The position numbers and the translations under genes are program-made. Positions 1-7,632 of a stretch of DNA of 20,973 bases are shown here, piece after piece (the stretch's first letter is position 1; the number at the start of each line of letters is the position of its first letter). This DNA comes from DASTPP01 sp035762175 (GTDB taxonomy: Bacteria > Myxococcota_A > Polyangia > Polyangiales > Polyangiaceae): NCBI GenBank assembly GCA_035762175.1, contig DASTPP010000163.1:1-20973 (forward strand), written 5' to 3'. A model generated the notes under the pieces. That model was given only the letters and a program-made list of their open reading frames with translations, was not told where the DNA came from and ran no database searches.

Positions 1-351
1 CCCCCCGGCTTCGCCCCCCCGCCCACCACCGCCGGCGGCGCCGACGATCTGCGCCCCGAGGCCCAGCTCACCCTGCGCTCGCTCGAGGGCGACGTCTTCC
101 GCAGCCAGCCCCTGCACGTCGAGGGCCACGTCGAGGCCGGCGGCAACCCCTGCGCCAACACCCGCGTCGACGTGCTGCTCGTCGGCAAAGACACCACCCC
201 CCTCGGCTCGCTCGCCACCGACGAGGCCGGCGACTTCCGCGGCGCCGTCACCGTGCCCGCCTCGGTCGGGCCCGGCCGCTACGAGCTCAGCGCCCAGACC
301 CCCGGCGACGCGCGCTGCGGCCCCGGCCGCTCCGCGGGGGGCGCGCCGTGA
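1..351 (+). CDS. C-terminal part of an Ig-like / carboxypeptidase-regulatory-like domain protein (5' truncated)
   Basis: The reading frame is open from the first base to a TGA at 349-351 and gives 116 residues, with G or C in nearly every third position. After a Pro/Gly-rich start it reads as a beta-sandwich: a VEGHVEAGG strand, a Cys pair about 60 residues apart, then LGSLATDEAGDFRGAVTVP and GRYELSAQTPG. That pattern (TDxxGxFxG...PxGxYxL) is typical of Ig-like or carboxypeptidase-regulatory-like modules in exported bacterial proteins. The stop overlaps the GTG start of the next gene (GTGA at 348-351), so the two are probably translationally coupled. The N-terminal part lies outside the window, so the full protein cannot be named; a transglutaminase-like or other large exported protein is possible. 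Confidence 0.72.
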   Translation, partial: PPGFAPPPTTAGGADDLRPEAQLTLRSLEGDVFRSQPLHVEGHVEAGGNPCANTRVDVLLVGKDTTPLGSLATDEAGDFRGAVTVPASVGPGRYELSAQTPGDARCGPGRSAGGAP

Positions 352-1535
352 GCCAGGCCTTCGTGCCCTTCCTCTACGAGCTGCGCGCGCAGGGCGTCAA
401 GGCCGGCGCCACCGAGCTCGTCCAGCTCGCCCGCGCCCTCAAGCTCGGCCTGCACCGCTCGAGCCTCGACGGCTTCTACGACGTCGCCCGCGCCCTGCTC
501 GTGCACCGCGAGCAAGACCTCGACGCCTTCGACCGCGCCTTCGCCAAGCACTTCCGCGGCGCCGTCGACGACGCCACGCTCGCCCTCGCCGGCGTGCTCG
601 ACTGGCTGAGCGATCCGAAGCAGCTCGAAGAGCTCACCGAAGAGCAGCGCAAGGCCCTGCGCGAGCTCGACGTCGACGAGCTGCGGGCCATGCTCGAAGC
701 GCGCCTGCGCGAGCAGAAAGAGCGCCACGACGGCGGCAACCGCTTCGTCGGCACCGGCGGCACCAGCCCCTTCGGCACCGGCGGCATGCACCCGACCGGC
801 CTGCGCGTCGGCGGCGGCGGCGCCCGGAGCGCCCTCGGCGTCGCCGACGCCCGCATGTTCGCCCCCTACCGCAGCGACGTGACCCTCGACGTGCGCCAGG
901 TCGAGGTCGCCCTGCGCAAGCTGCGCTCGTTCCTGCGCGAGGGCGCCCCCGAAGAGCTCGACCTCGAGGGCACCATCGACGCCACGGCCCGCAACGCCGG
1001 CGAGCTCGAGGTCAAGGTGCGGCCGCCGCGCAAGCCCAACCTGCGCGTCCTCCTCTTGATGGACGTCGGCGGCAGCATGGACCCCTACGCCCACGCCGTC
1101 TCGCAGCTCTTCAGCGCCGCCAAGCGCGCCTCGAACCTGCGCGAGGTCCGCAGTTACTATTTTCATAACTGCATCTACGGCCACGTCTACCCGACCGAGT
1201 TCCTCGCCGAGTCGGTGCGCGTCGCCGACCTCATGCACCAGCTCGACTCCCGCTGGCGCCTCGTCGTCGTCGGCGACGCCTCGATGCACCCCGCCGAGCT
1301 GCTCGGCTCCAGCCCCTGGAGCGGCCGCTACGACCGCGCCGACGGCGCCGTGACCGGCCTCGGCTGGCTGATGCGCCTCGCCGAGCACTTCCCCCGCTCG
1401 GTCTGGCTCAACCCCGACCAGCCTCGCTACTGGGGCCAGGGCACCGCCGAGGTCATCGGCGGCGTCTTCCCCATGTTCCACCTCAGCCTCGAGGGCCTCG
1501 GCGAGGCCGTCCGCCACCTGTCGCGCAAGGGCTGA
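348..1535 (+). CDS. VWA domain-containing protein, CoxE-like (COG3825 type)
   Basis: A 395-residue protein with no signal peptide or membrane segment, so probably cytoplasmic. Residues 1-100 are helical. Residues 120-160 are a Gly-rich linker. From about residue 230 a von Willebrand factor A fold follows, with the metal-site loop LLLMDVGGSM (D239, G241, S243). The first serine of the usual DxSxS motif is glycine here, which I believe is common in this CoxE-like subgroup. Further VWA strands are YYFHNCIYGHVYP and WRLVVVGDASM. Proteins of this type usually work with a MoxR AAA+ ATPase in assembly or metal insertion of a partner; no such ATPase is visible and it may lie upstream. The GTG start is chosen because it overlaps the preceding stop. 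A GC-rich hairpin follows the stop. Confidence 0.85.
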   Translation: MSQAFVPFLYELRAQGVKAGATELVQLARALKLGLHRSSLDGFYDVARALLVHREQDLDAFDRAFAKHFRGAVDDATLALAGVLDWLSDPKQLEELTEEQRKALRELDVDELRAMLEARLREQKERHDGGNRFVGTGGTSPFGTGGMHPTGLRVGGGGARSALGVADARMFAPYRSDVTLDVRQVEVALRKLRSFLREGAPEELDLEGTIDATARNAGELEVKVRPPRKPNLRVLLLMDVGGSMDPYAHAVSQLFSAAKRASNLREVRSYYFHNCIYGHVYPTEFLAESVRVADLMHQLDSRWRLVVVGDASMHPAELLGSSPWSGRYDRADGAVTGLGWLMRLAEHFPRSVWLNPDQPRYWGQGTAEVIGGVFPMFHLSLEGLGEAVRHLSRKG

Positions 1536-1540
1536 AGCCC

Positions 1541-1559
1541 CCGGCGCCGAGGGCGCCGG
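1541..1559 (+). terminator. hairpin after the VWA gene
   Basis: CCGGCGCC, a 3-nt GAG loop and GGCGCCGG form a perfect 8-bp stem starting 5 nt after the VWA stop codon. No T-tract follows, so this is a terminator-like hairpin and not a textbook intrinsic terminator. Confidence 0.45.
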
Positions 1560-1620
1560 CGCGGGGCGCGCGACCCCCGCGGGCCTTACCCGATAGCGCC
1601 CGCCCCAACGCCCGGCGTGG

Positions 1621-1626
1621 TAGCCT
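1621..1626 (+). promoter_or_regulatory. -10-like hexamer placed for a leaderless transcript
   Basis: TAGCCT lies 8 nt before the ATG at 1635, where there is no Shine-Dalgarno sequence. The same hexamer-to-start spacing occurs at 6418-6432. A transcript starting at the normal distance from this hexamer would begin at or next to the A of ATG. I see no convincing -35 element. Confidence 0.4.
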
Positions 1627-1634
1627 GCCCGGCC

Positions 1635-2318
1635 ATGTCCCCGAGGCACGCCCGCCGGGCCCGCCGGGCCCTCGCCGCCCTCGCCTTCGCCCTGCCGACC
1701 GTCGGCGCCGCTCGCGCCGCGCTCGCCGCCGGGCCGCTCGACCCGCCGGCGATGACGCGGGCCATGCGCGATTACTTCTCGGCCGAGAAGTCCGAGGGCT
1801 TCGTGTTCCTCGGGCTGGGGGTGGGCTCGGCCGCGCTCGGCGGCTACCTGCTGACGCGCAAAGAGGGCTTCGCGCGCGGCGCGGCCTGGCCGCTCCTCGG
1901 GCTCGGCTTGGTCGAGGCGCTCGGGGTGGGCTCGTACGCGCTCGGGCTCGACGCCAAGGCCGACCGGCTCGAGCGGCAGATCCGGGCCGAGCCCGCGAGC
2001 TACAAGCGCGAAGAGCTCGGCCGCATGGCCGGGGTCAAGACCCGCTTCGTCGTCTATCGCTTCGCCGAGCTGGCCATCTTGGCCGCCGGCGGGGGGCTGC
2101 TCGCCGCCGGGCTCGTGCGCGATCGCGACGGGCTCAAGGGCGCCGGCACCGCCCTCGCCTCGCACGCCGCGCTCTTGCTCGCCCTCGACTACTTCGCCGA
2201 GCGCCGCGCCCACGACTATTACGACCAGCTCGCGAGCTTCGCCCCCCCGGCCGCCGCCCCCGCCGCGTTCGTCGACCCGCCGCGCGCGTTCGTGCTCACC
2301 GCGCGCGGCTCGTTCTGA
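1635..2318 (+). CDS. small exported or inner-membrane protein of unknown function
   Basis: The product is 227 residues from ATG 1635. An in-frame GTG at 1617 would add six residues but sits inside the candidate promoter, so the ATG is preferred. The N-terminus looks like a signal sequence: Arg-rich MSPRHARRARR, a hydrophobic stretch, and possible cleavage after AALA. Hydrophobic segments follow near GFVFLGLGVGSAALGGYLL, WPLLGLGLVEALGVGSYAL, LAILAAGGGLLAAGL and ALASHAALLLAL, suggesting four membrane helices. A charged stretch (DAKADRLERQIRAEPASYKREELGRMAG) separates the second and third. I do not recognise a family. It stands alone: a hairpin precedes it and another follows it. Confidence 0.72.
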   Translation: MSPRHARRARRALAALAFALPTVGAARAALAAGPLDPPAMTRAMRDYFSAEKSEGFVFLGLGVGSAALGGYLLTRKEGFARGAAWPLLGLGLVEALGVGSYALGLDAKADRLERQIRAEPASYKREELGRMAGVKTRFVVYRFAELAILAAGGGLLAAGLVRDRDGLKGAGTALASHAALLLALDYFAERRAHDYYDQLASFAPPAAAPAAFVDPPRAFVLTARGSF

Positions 2319-2358
2319 CCGGGCGGGCGAAGCCGCGCCGCCGGGCCCTCGCGCGAGC

Positions 2359-2378
2359 GGCGCGCCGGTCGGCGCGCC
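2359..2378 (+). terminator. palindromic hairpin after the membrane-protein gene
   Basis: GGCGCGCC, a GGTC loop and GGCGCGCC make a perfect 8-bp stem 40 nt after the stop at 2318. It is followed by a G run, not a T-tract. It is a candidate transcription-stop hairpin. Confidence 0.35.
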
Positions 2379-2461
2379 CGGGGGGGCGGGGCGTTGACGG
2401 CGCGCGGCGCAAAGGGCGCGTCACGACGCGGGGGCGTTCGTGTTTGTACGAGATTCTCCCC

Positions 2462-2491
2462 TTGACCCCGATCCGGGGCGGCGGCGACTAT
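2462..2491 (+). promoter_or_regulatory. candidate sigma-70-type promoter for the PLP enzyme/OsmC operon
   Basis: TTGACC at 2462-2467 and GACTAT at 2486-2491 are separated by 18 bp in a locally less GC-rich stretch. This would leave a leader of about 115 nt before the GTG at 2616. I searched the leader by eye for a SAM-riboswitch-like fold and did not see one. Confidence 0.35.
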
Positions 2492-2615
2492 GAGACGAAC
2501 GTCGCGCGGCGACGCGTCTCGGGTCGTCGCGCGCCGGCGCGCCGAATTGTCCACGAATGCGCGAGGGCACGGGGGCCGACGCGCCGCGACGAAGCGTTTG
2601 ATTTAGGAGCAGGCC

Positions 2616-3923
2616 GTGAGCGAGAACTCGCACGATAACGACGAGGTCGAATTCCCTAGCGACGGGCGCACCCCGGTGTCGTGGATGTCCGACCTCCAGC
2701 GGCGCCGCCGGGCGGGCCCGCGCCACCGGGCCCAGATCGTCGCCCGCGACACGTGGCGGAGCGCCACCGTCGCCGTGCAGAGCGGCACCTATCAAGACCC
2801 GACCACCGGCGCCGTCGGCTCGCCCATCTTCGCCAGCACCACCTTCCGGCTGACGCCCCAATCCTACCAGGCGTTCTCCCAGGGCGTCACGCGCGACCTG
2901 CCGATCTACACCCGCTACGGCAACCCGAGCCAGTGGGCCGTCCAAGAGAAGATCGCGGCCCTCGAGCAGGCCGAGAGCACCGTCGTGTTCTCGTCGGGCA
3001 TGGCCGCCATCGCCACGACGTTGATTACGCTCACCAACCACGGCGGCCACATCGTCTCGTCGTTCGACATCTACGGCGGCACCTACAACCTCTTCCGCGA
3101 GGACATGTACCAGTTCGGCCGCTCCGTCTCGTTCGTCGACGGCACCGACGTCGAGCAGGTGCGCGCCGCCATCCGCGACAACACCCAGGTCATCTACCTC
3201 GAGACGCTCACCAACCCCCTGCTCAAGGTCCCCGACCTGCCGGCCGTCGTGAAGCTGGCCCGCGAGCGCGAGATCCTGGTGGTCGTCGACAACACCTTCC
3301 TGTCGCCCGCGCTGCTCAAGCCGCACGCCCTGGGCGTCGACGTCGTCGTGCACAGCTGCACGAAGTACATGAACGGCCACAGCGACCTGACCGCGGGCTC
3401 CGCCTCGGGCAGCCGCAAGTACGTCGACCGCATCTGGGCCCAGCTGCTGCGCTTCGGCGGCTCGCTCGACCCGATGGGCTGCTTCCTGCTCGAGCGCGGC
3501 CTCAAGACCCTGCCGCTGCGCATGAACGCCCACTCGGCCAACGCCGCCGCGCTCGCCCGGTACCTGTCGGGCCACCCGAAGGTCCGGCGCGTGTACCACC
3601 CGACGCTCTCGGGCGACGGCGCCGGCTGGCTGGGCGAGGCGACCGGGGGCCGGTTCGGCGGCATGGTGAGCTTCGAGGTCGAGGGCGGCGACGCCCAGGC
3701 GCAGAAGCTGCTCGACCTGCTCGAGCTGCCGCTGGTCGCCACCAGCCTCGGCGGCGTCGAGTCGCTCATCAGCGCGCCGTTCAACACCACGCACAGCTCG
3801 CTCACCGAGCCGCAGCGCCGGGCGGTGGGCATCAACCCCGGCCTCGTGCGCCTGTCGGCGGGCATCGAAGACATCGACGACCTGGTGGCCGACCTCGAGT
3901 CCGGGCTGGCTCGGCTCGGCTGA
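2616..3923 (+). CDS. Cys/Met-metabolism PLP-dependent enzyme (cystathionine gamma-synthase / gamma-lyase / sulfhydrylase family)
   Basis: A 435-residue fold-type I PLP enzyme. Family signatures run in order: VQSGTYQDPTTGAVGSPI with YTRYGNPS (partner-subunit phosphate and substrate loop), VFSSGMAAI (phosphate-binding loop), VVVDNTFLSP with D225 for the pyridine nitrogen, HSCTKYMNGHSD with K250 as the Schiff-base lysine, and the C-terminal LVATSLGGVESLISAP and VRLSAGIEDIDDL blocks. Family members make or break C-S bonds of cystathionine, homoserine esters or methionine; sequence alone does not choose among these. The first 45 residues form a charged, Arg-rich extension beyond the usual family start. 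The GTG start has AGGAG 6 nt upstream. The next gene begins 26 nt downstream, so they are probably co-transcribed. Confidence 0.88.
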   Translation: MSENSHDNDEVEFPSDGRTPVSWMSDLQRRRRAGPRHRAQIVARDTWRSATVAVQSGTYQDPTTGAVGSPIFASTTFRLTPQSYQAFSQGVTRDLPIYTRYGNPSQWAVQEKIAALEQAESTVVFSSGMAAIATTLITLTNHGGHIVSSFDIYGGTYNLFREDMYQFGRSVSFVDGTDVEQVRAAIRDNTQVIYLETLTNPLLKVPDLPAVVKLAREREILVVVDNTFLSPALLKPHALGVDVVVHSCTKYMNGHSDLTAGSASGSRKYVDRIWAQLLRFGGSLDPMGCFLLERGLKTLPLRMNAHSANAAALARYLSGHPKVRRVYHPTLSGDGAGWLGEATGGRFGGMVSFEVEGGDAQAQKLLDLLELPLVATSLGGVESLISAPFNTTHSSLTEPQRRAVGINPGLVRLSAGIEDIDDLVADLESGLARLG

Positions 3924-3949
3924 CGCCGCCCCTGCGTAAGGAACCGACC

Positions 3950-5041
3950 ATGAAGAACGGCGTCAACATCGCGGGGGTCAGCGAGTCCGCGCACGAGATC
4001 CGAGAGCGGCCGGTCGAGGCGCACCACGTCTACCGCGTCGGCGCGACCTGGGACGCGCGCGGCTCGCTCCAGGCGCGCACCGGCTCGGTCACCCTGGGCA
4101 CGAGCCGCGTGGGGCGAGACTTCCGGGTCTCCTGCACGCCCGGGCCGCGGGCGCCGGGCCCCGCGCCGTCGCCCGAGCTCTTGACCCCGGCCGAGATGTT
4201 CTTGGTGGGGGCAGGGGCGTGCCTGCTCACCACGGCGGTGCTTGGCGCGTCGTCGAAGGGCCACACCCTGCTGAGCGCGTCGCTGCTGATGGGGCGGGCC
4301 GAGCCCGGGCGGCCGTGGGCCGTCGACTACGACCTGTTCGTGCGCGCCGACGCGACGCCCGAAGAGCTGATCGAGACGGTGCGAACGTCGTGCGAGCGCA
4401 GCCCCAGCCACCGCTCCCTCGTCGAGGGCGGCGCGGTGTCGTGGTCGCTGCGCCAGCCGCCGGCGACGGCGGCGCGGCCCGGCGACATCGTCAGCGCCGC
4501 GCGCGACGTGGCGGTCGCGAGCGAGCCGTGGCCGTTCGCGAGCGACCGCCGGCGGTCGGCGGGCGGGCGACACCTGGGCGTCCGTTGGGACTACGGCGTG
4601 CAGCTCAGCTTCTGGCCCGATTCCGAGTCGGCGCGACACGCGCGCTTCCCGGTCGACCAGACCAAGCAGTTCGGCGGCATGGACCGGGGCCCGAACCCCC
4701 AAGAGTATCTGCTCTGCGGCCTCGCCGCGTCGGTGGCCGAGACGGCCGCCTCGCTCGCGCGCGCCCGCGACATCTCCGTGCACGAGGTGACGTGCCTGGC
4801 CCAGGGGCGGGTCGACTTGCACGGCCTGCTGGGCCTGAACGCGGCGGTGCCGGACAAGATCCAAGACGTCTCGTGCGCCCTGAGCTTTCGGGGCGGCGCG
4901 ACGCCCGAGCAGCAGGCGGCGCTCGCCCGCGAGGCGGTCGAGGTCGCCGAGGTGAGCCGCCTGTTGACGCTCCCGCAGCCGGCGCGGCTGTCGCTGGCCA
5001 GAGACGGCGAGCACCTGCACGAGCTAGTGAGCGGGCCCTGA
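3950..5041 (+). CDS. tandem OsmC-family protein
   Basis: 363 residues from ATG 3950, with AAGGA 7 nt upstream. The same frame is open much further upstream, but that part is a shadow of the PLP gene. Two OsmC-like halves are visible. Half 1 has LLTPAEMFLVGAGACLLTTA with C91, then VRTSCERSPSH with C148, which matches the two redox cysteines of OsmC/Ohr peroxidases. Half 2 has GPNPQEYLLCGLAASVAETA with C256, but the position of the second cysteine reads VSRLLTLPQPA, so only one cysteine remains. OsmC/Ohr proteins reduce organic hydroperoxides or act on sulfane sulfur. Half 1 looks catalytically complete and half 2 probably structural or altered. Co-transcription with a C-S bond enzyme fits a thiol or persulfide role, which is inference. 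Confidence 0.82.
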   Translation: MKNGVNIAGVSESAHEIRERPVEAHHVYRVGATWDARGSLQARTGSVTLGTSRVGRDFRVSCTPGPRAPGPAPSPELLTPAEMFLVGAGACLLTTAVLGASSKGHTLLSASLLMGRAEPGRPWAVDYDLFVRADATPEELIETVRTSCERSPSHRSLVEGGAVSWSLRQPPATAARPGDIVSAARDVAVASEPWPFASDRRRSAGGRHLGVRWDYGVQLSFWPDSESARHARFPVDQTKQFGGMDRGPNPQEYLLCGLAASVAETAASLARARDISVHEVTCLAQGRVDLHGLLGLNAAVPDKIQDVSCALSFRGGATPEQQAALAREAVEVAEVSRLLTLPQPARLSLARDGEHLHELVSGP

Positions 5042-5059
5042 GCGGCGGCGCCCGGCGTC

Positions 5060-5080
5060 GGCCGCCTTCGCCCGGCGGCC
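5060..5080. terminator. hairpin between convergent genes
   Basis: GGCCGCC, a 7-nt loop and GGCGGCC form a perfect stem between the OsmC stop (5041) and the stop of the minus-strand lipoprotein gene (5124). It could serve either direction. No T-tract flanks it. Confidence 0.35.
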
Positions 5081-5123
5081 CCCGCCCCCAGGCGGCGGGC
5101 GGCGTGGCGCGACAGCGGAGCGC

Positions 5124-6230
5124 TCAGGGCGGCGGTTGCTCGGGGAGCCCGAGGGCCACGTGGACGCAATTGCCGCCCGGCATGGGCACGGCGGGCGGCA
5201 GGTTGCTGCACACCAGCATGGCGAGCGGCGGCTCGCCCGGCGCCGGCACGAAGAAGGCCGTGTAGCCGCGCGGCGGCGAGGGCAAGGGGGGGCTGAGGGC
5301 GACGACGGGTTTGTTGTTGGCAAAGAGCTCGGTGACCGGCCACGGCCCGGGCTTGACGACCTTCTGGCCGCTGCCCGTGTACCCGAAGAAGACGCCATCG
5401 GAGGGGGAGCCGAACAGGGCCACGATGTCGACGTTGCGGGCCGCGCCGACGAACGAGATCTCGACCTCTTCGGCGTCGGGGCCACGCGGGAGGCCGTCGA
5501 GGAAGGGCACGAGATCGGGCGAGAGCGGGTCGCCGGCGACGGCGACGGTGTGGAACGAGCCCTCGCTCAGCTCGAGCACCCCGCTCGCGAGCCCGATCGC
5601 CTCGGCGCTCTCGCACTCGCCCAAGGGCGCGCGGACCGCGACGAGCTCGTAATTGCCCGCCGGCAGCGGGCCGTGGTTGCTCACCTGCTCGAACTGCAGC
5701 GGCGGCGCGTTCAGGGCGCGCAAGATCGGCCCCGTCCACGCCGTCATGCCCGGCTGCCGCAGGCACAGATCGAACGCGCCGGGCGCCGGGCCGAAGGCGG
5801 GCGGGACCAGGTTGGCGAAGCGCAAATAGCCGACCGGGCCCGTCGGACCCCCGCCCTGGCCGCCGCCGCCCGAGCCCCCGCCGCCCCCGCCGCCGCCCGC
5901 GCCGCCGCCGGCGCCCGACGCCCCACCGCCCGCGCCTGGCGTGCCGCCGGCCCCCGCCGGCCCCTGCGACGCCCCGCCGCCGCCCTGGCCGGCCCCGCCG
6001 ACGGGGGCCTCTTCGACGTCGTCGATGCCGAGCAGGGGCCCGCACGCGCTCGCGAGCAAGAGCAGCGCCGCGACGAAGCGCCCCGACGGGGGCTTCGGGC
6101 GGGCGCTCGCCTCGCCCGGGCCCGTCGGCGCGCCCCTTTCGTCGCCGAGTGCAGCCGGTAGCGCGTCGTGGCGAGGGCGCTCGGCGGCGCCTGGGGGCGG
6201 GGCGGGGCGGTCGAGGTCCGTGCGGCTCAC
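5124..6230 (-). CDS. DUF4397-like exported lipoprotein with Gly-rich spacer
   Basis: 368 residues. A hydrophobic stretch FVAALLLLASAC ends at C63, followed by GPLLGIDDVEEAP, a lipoprotein start common in Polyangia. Residues 78-130 are almost pure Gly with some Ala and Ser, a flexible tether. From residue 134, YLRFANLVPPAFGPAPGAFDLCL, LPAGNYELVAVRAP and SFHTVAVAG match the repeated beta pattern of DUF4397 domains, ending in a Cys-containing tail. Function is unknown; surface display on the outer membrane is inferred. The odd part is the 50-residue Pro/Arg-rich stretch before the hydrophobic segment. No in-frame ATG, GTG or TTG lies closer to the signal, so GTG at 6230 is the only canonical start. 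Confidence 0.72.
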   Translation of the reverse strand: MSRTDLDRPAPPPGAAERPRHDALPAALGDERGAPTGPGEASARPKPPSGRFVAALLLLASACGPLLGIDDVEEAPVGGAGQGGGGASQGPAGAGGTPGAGGGASGAGGGAGGGGGGGGSGGGGQGGGPTGPVGYLRFANLVPPAFGPAPGAFDLCLRQPGMTAWTGPILRALNAPPLQFEQVSNHGPLPAGNYELVAVRAPLGECESAEAIGLASGVLELSEGSFHTVAVAGDPLSPDLVPFLDGLPRGPDAEEVEISFVGAARNVDIVALFGSPSDGVFFGYTGSGQKVVKPGPWPVTELFANNKPVVALSPPLPSPPRGYTAFFVPAPGEPPLAMLVCSNLPPAVPMPGGNCVHVALGLPEQPPP

Positions 6231-6236
6231 CCGCGT

Positions 6237-6242
6237 AGAATA
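6237..6242 (-). promoter_or_regulatory. -10-like hexamer close to the lipoprotein start
   Basis: On the minus strand TATTCT lies 6 nt before the GTG at 6230, with no Shine-Dalgarno sequence between. A transcript from it would start at about the start codon, supporting leaderless translation from this upstream GTG. No clear -35 is seen. Confidence 0.4.
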
Positions 6243-6417
6243 GCGCGAAGGCGCGGGCGCCGGGGCGGGGCCTTCGCGGTCGGTGAACGAGGCGGTCGCG
6301 CCCCCGGAGCCGCCGTCGCGAAGACGCTCGACCGCCCCACGACCCCCTTACGTGGGCGAGGGGGCGAGCAGGCGGGCGGGGCTCGCGGCGCGCTACCGCC
6401 GACGTCGCGCCATCCGG

Positions 6418-6423
6418 TAGGGT
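6418..6423 (+). promoter_or_regulatory. -10-like hexamer placed for a leaderless transcript
   Basis: TAGGGT lies exactly 8 nt before the ATG at 6432, the same spacing as TAGCCT before the gene at 1635. No ribosome binding site precedes the ATG. Confidence 0.4.
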
Positions 6424-6431
6424 AGCCGCCC

Positions 6432-7631
6432 ATGGACTCGCCGACCCCCGAACGCCCCTGGGCGCCCTTGTGGCGCCTGCGCCCCGACGTCTTTTACCTG
6501 AATCACGGCTCGTACGGCGCGTGCCCGGCGGCGATCCTCGAGCATCAGGCGCGGCTGCGCGCCGAGCTCGAGGCCGAGCCGACCGACTTTCTGTCGCGCG
6601 AGCTCGACGGGCGCCTCGCCGAGGCGCGGGCGGCGCTCGGCGCGTTCGTCGGGGCCGACCCCGACGATCTCGGGTTCGTCACGAACGCGACCTCGGGGGT
6701 GAACGCGGTGCTACGCTCGCTCGAGTTCGGCCCGGGCGACGAGCTGCTGACGACCGATCACGCGTACGCGGCCTGCCGCAAGACGATGGACTACGTCGCC
6801 TCGCGCACCGGCGCCCGCGTCGTCGTCGCCGAGGTGCCCTTCCCGATCGCGGGCGACGACGCGATCGTCGACGCCCTCGTCGGGGCCGTCACGCCGCGCA
6901 CGCGCCTCGCCCTGATCGACCACGTCACGAGCCCGACCGCGCTCGTCTTCCCCGTCGCGCGCATCGTCCGCGAGCTCGAAGCCCGCGGCGTCGACACGCT
7001 CGTCGACGCGGCGCACGCGCCGGGCAACGTGCCGATGAACCTGCGCGAGGCCGGCGCCGCCTACACCAGCGCGAACGCGCACAAGTGGCTCTGCGCCCCG
7101 AAGGGCGCCGCCTTCCTCCACGTGCGCCGCGACCGCCAGCGGGCCATTCACCCGCTGACGATCAGCCACGGCTACGACCCTTCGTCGGGCGAGGCGAACT
7201 TCGTCGCCGAGTGGGGTTGGGCGGGCACGAGCGATCCGACGGCGTGGCTCTCCATCCCCGAGTGCATTCGGTACCTCGGGTCCCTCTTGCCGGGGGGCTG
7301 GCCCGAGCTCATGGCCCGAAACCGCGCCCTGGCCCTGCGCGCCCGCGATCTCTTCGTCGCGTCGCTCGGCGTCGCGCCGCCTTGCCCCGACTCGATGGTC
7401 GGCGCGATGGCGTCGGTGCCCCTTCCGGCCGCCGAGCCCGGCTCGCCCCTCGCCCGGCTCGACCACAAAGGCCTCTCGCAGTGGACGCGCGAGCGCGGCG
7501 TCGAGTCGTGGTTCTGCCTCTGGCCCTGCGCCGGCGGCAAGCTCGTGCGCGCCTCGGCCCAGCTCTACAACGACGAGTCGCACTACCGACGGCTCGTCGA
7601 GCTGCTCGGCGAGGCGCGGCGGGCCGCATAG
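6432..7631 (+). CDS. aminotransferase class V-fold PLP enzyme, isopenicillin-N-epimerase-like
   Basis: 399 residues, full length for the family. Signatures in order: FYLNHGSYGACP at the N-terminus (typical of CefD-like epimerases), FVTNATSGVNAVLRS for the phosphate-binding turn, TLVDAAHAPG with D192 for the pyridine nitrogen, and SANAHKWLCAPKGAAFL with K218 as the Schiff-base lysine. The C-terminal domain has LDHKGLSQWTRERGVESWF and LVRASAQLYNDESHYRRL. Homologues include isopenicillin-N epimerases, cysteine desulfurase-like lyases and EgtE-type C-S lyases. No beta-lactam or ergothioneine genes are nearby, so the substrate is unknown. It is divergent from the lipoprotein gene and followed directly by a start-less ORF. 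Confidence 0.87.
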   Translation: MDSPTPERPWAPLWRLRPDVFYLNHGSYGACPAAILEHQARLRAELEAEPTDFLSRELDGRLAEARAALGAFVGADPDDLGFVTNATSGVNAVLRSLEFGPGDELLTTDHAYAACRKTMDYVASRTGARVVVAEVPFPIAGDDAIVDALVGAVTPRTRLALIDHVTSPTALVFPVARIVRELEARGVDTLVDAAHAPGNVPMNLREAGAAYTSANAHKWLCAPKGAAFLHVRRDRQRAIHPLTISHGYDPSSGEANFVAEWGWAGTSDPTAWLSIPECIRYLGSLLPGGWPELMARNRALALRARDLFVASLGVAPPCPDSMVGAMASVPLPAAEPGSPLARLDHKGLSQWTRERGVESWFCLWPCAGGKLVRASAQLYNDESHYRRLVELLGEARRAA

Positions 7632-7632
7632 C

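Noticed and set aside
279..2213. Long minus-strand ORF opposite the VWA and membrane-protein genes
   Set aside because: It is a shadow of high-GC codons: the composition is Ala/Gly/Glu/Arg-rich, no domain is visible, and the plus-strand frames carry recognisable families.
2492..2615. SAM riboswitch ahead of the Cys/Met PLP enzyme
   Set aside because: I expected one from the gene's function, but could not see conserved SAM-I or SAM-II elements or a pseudoknot in the leader.
2681..3949. Upstream extension of the OsmC ORF
   Set aside because: The frame is open, but it is an Arg/Pro-rich shadow of the PLP enzyme gene. ATG 3950 has its own ribosome binding site.
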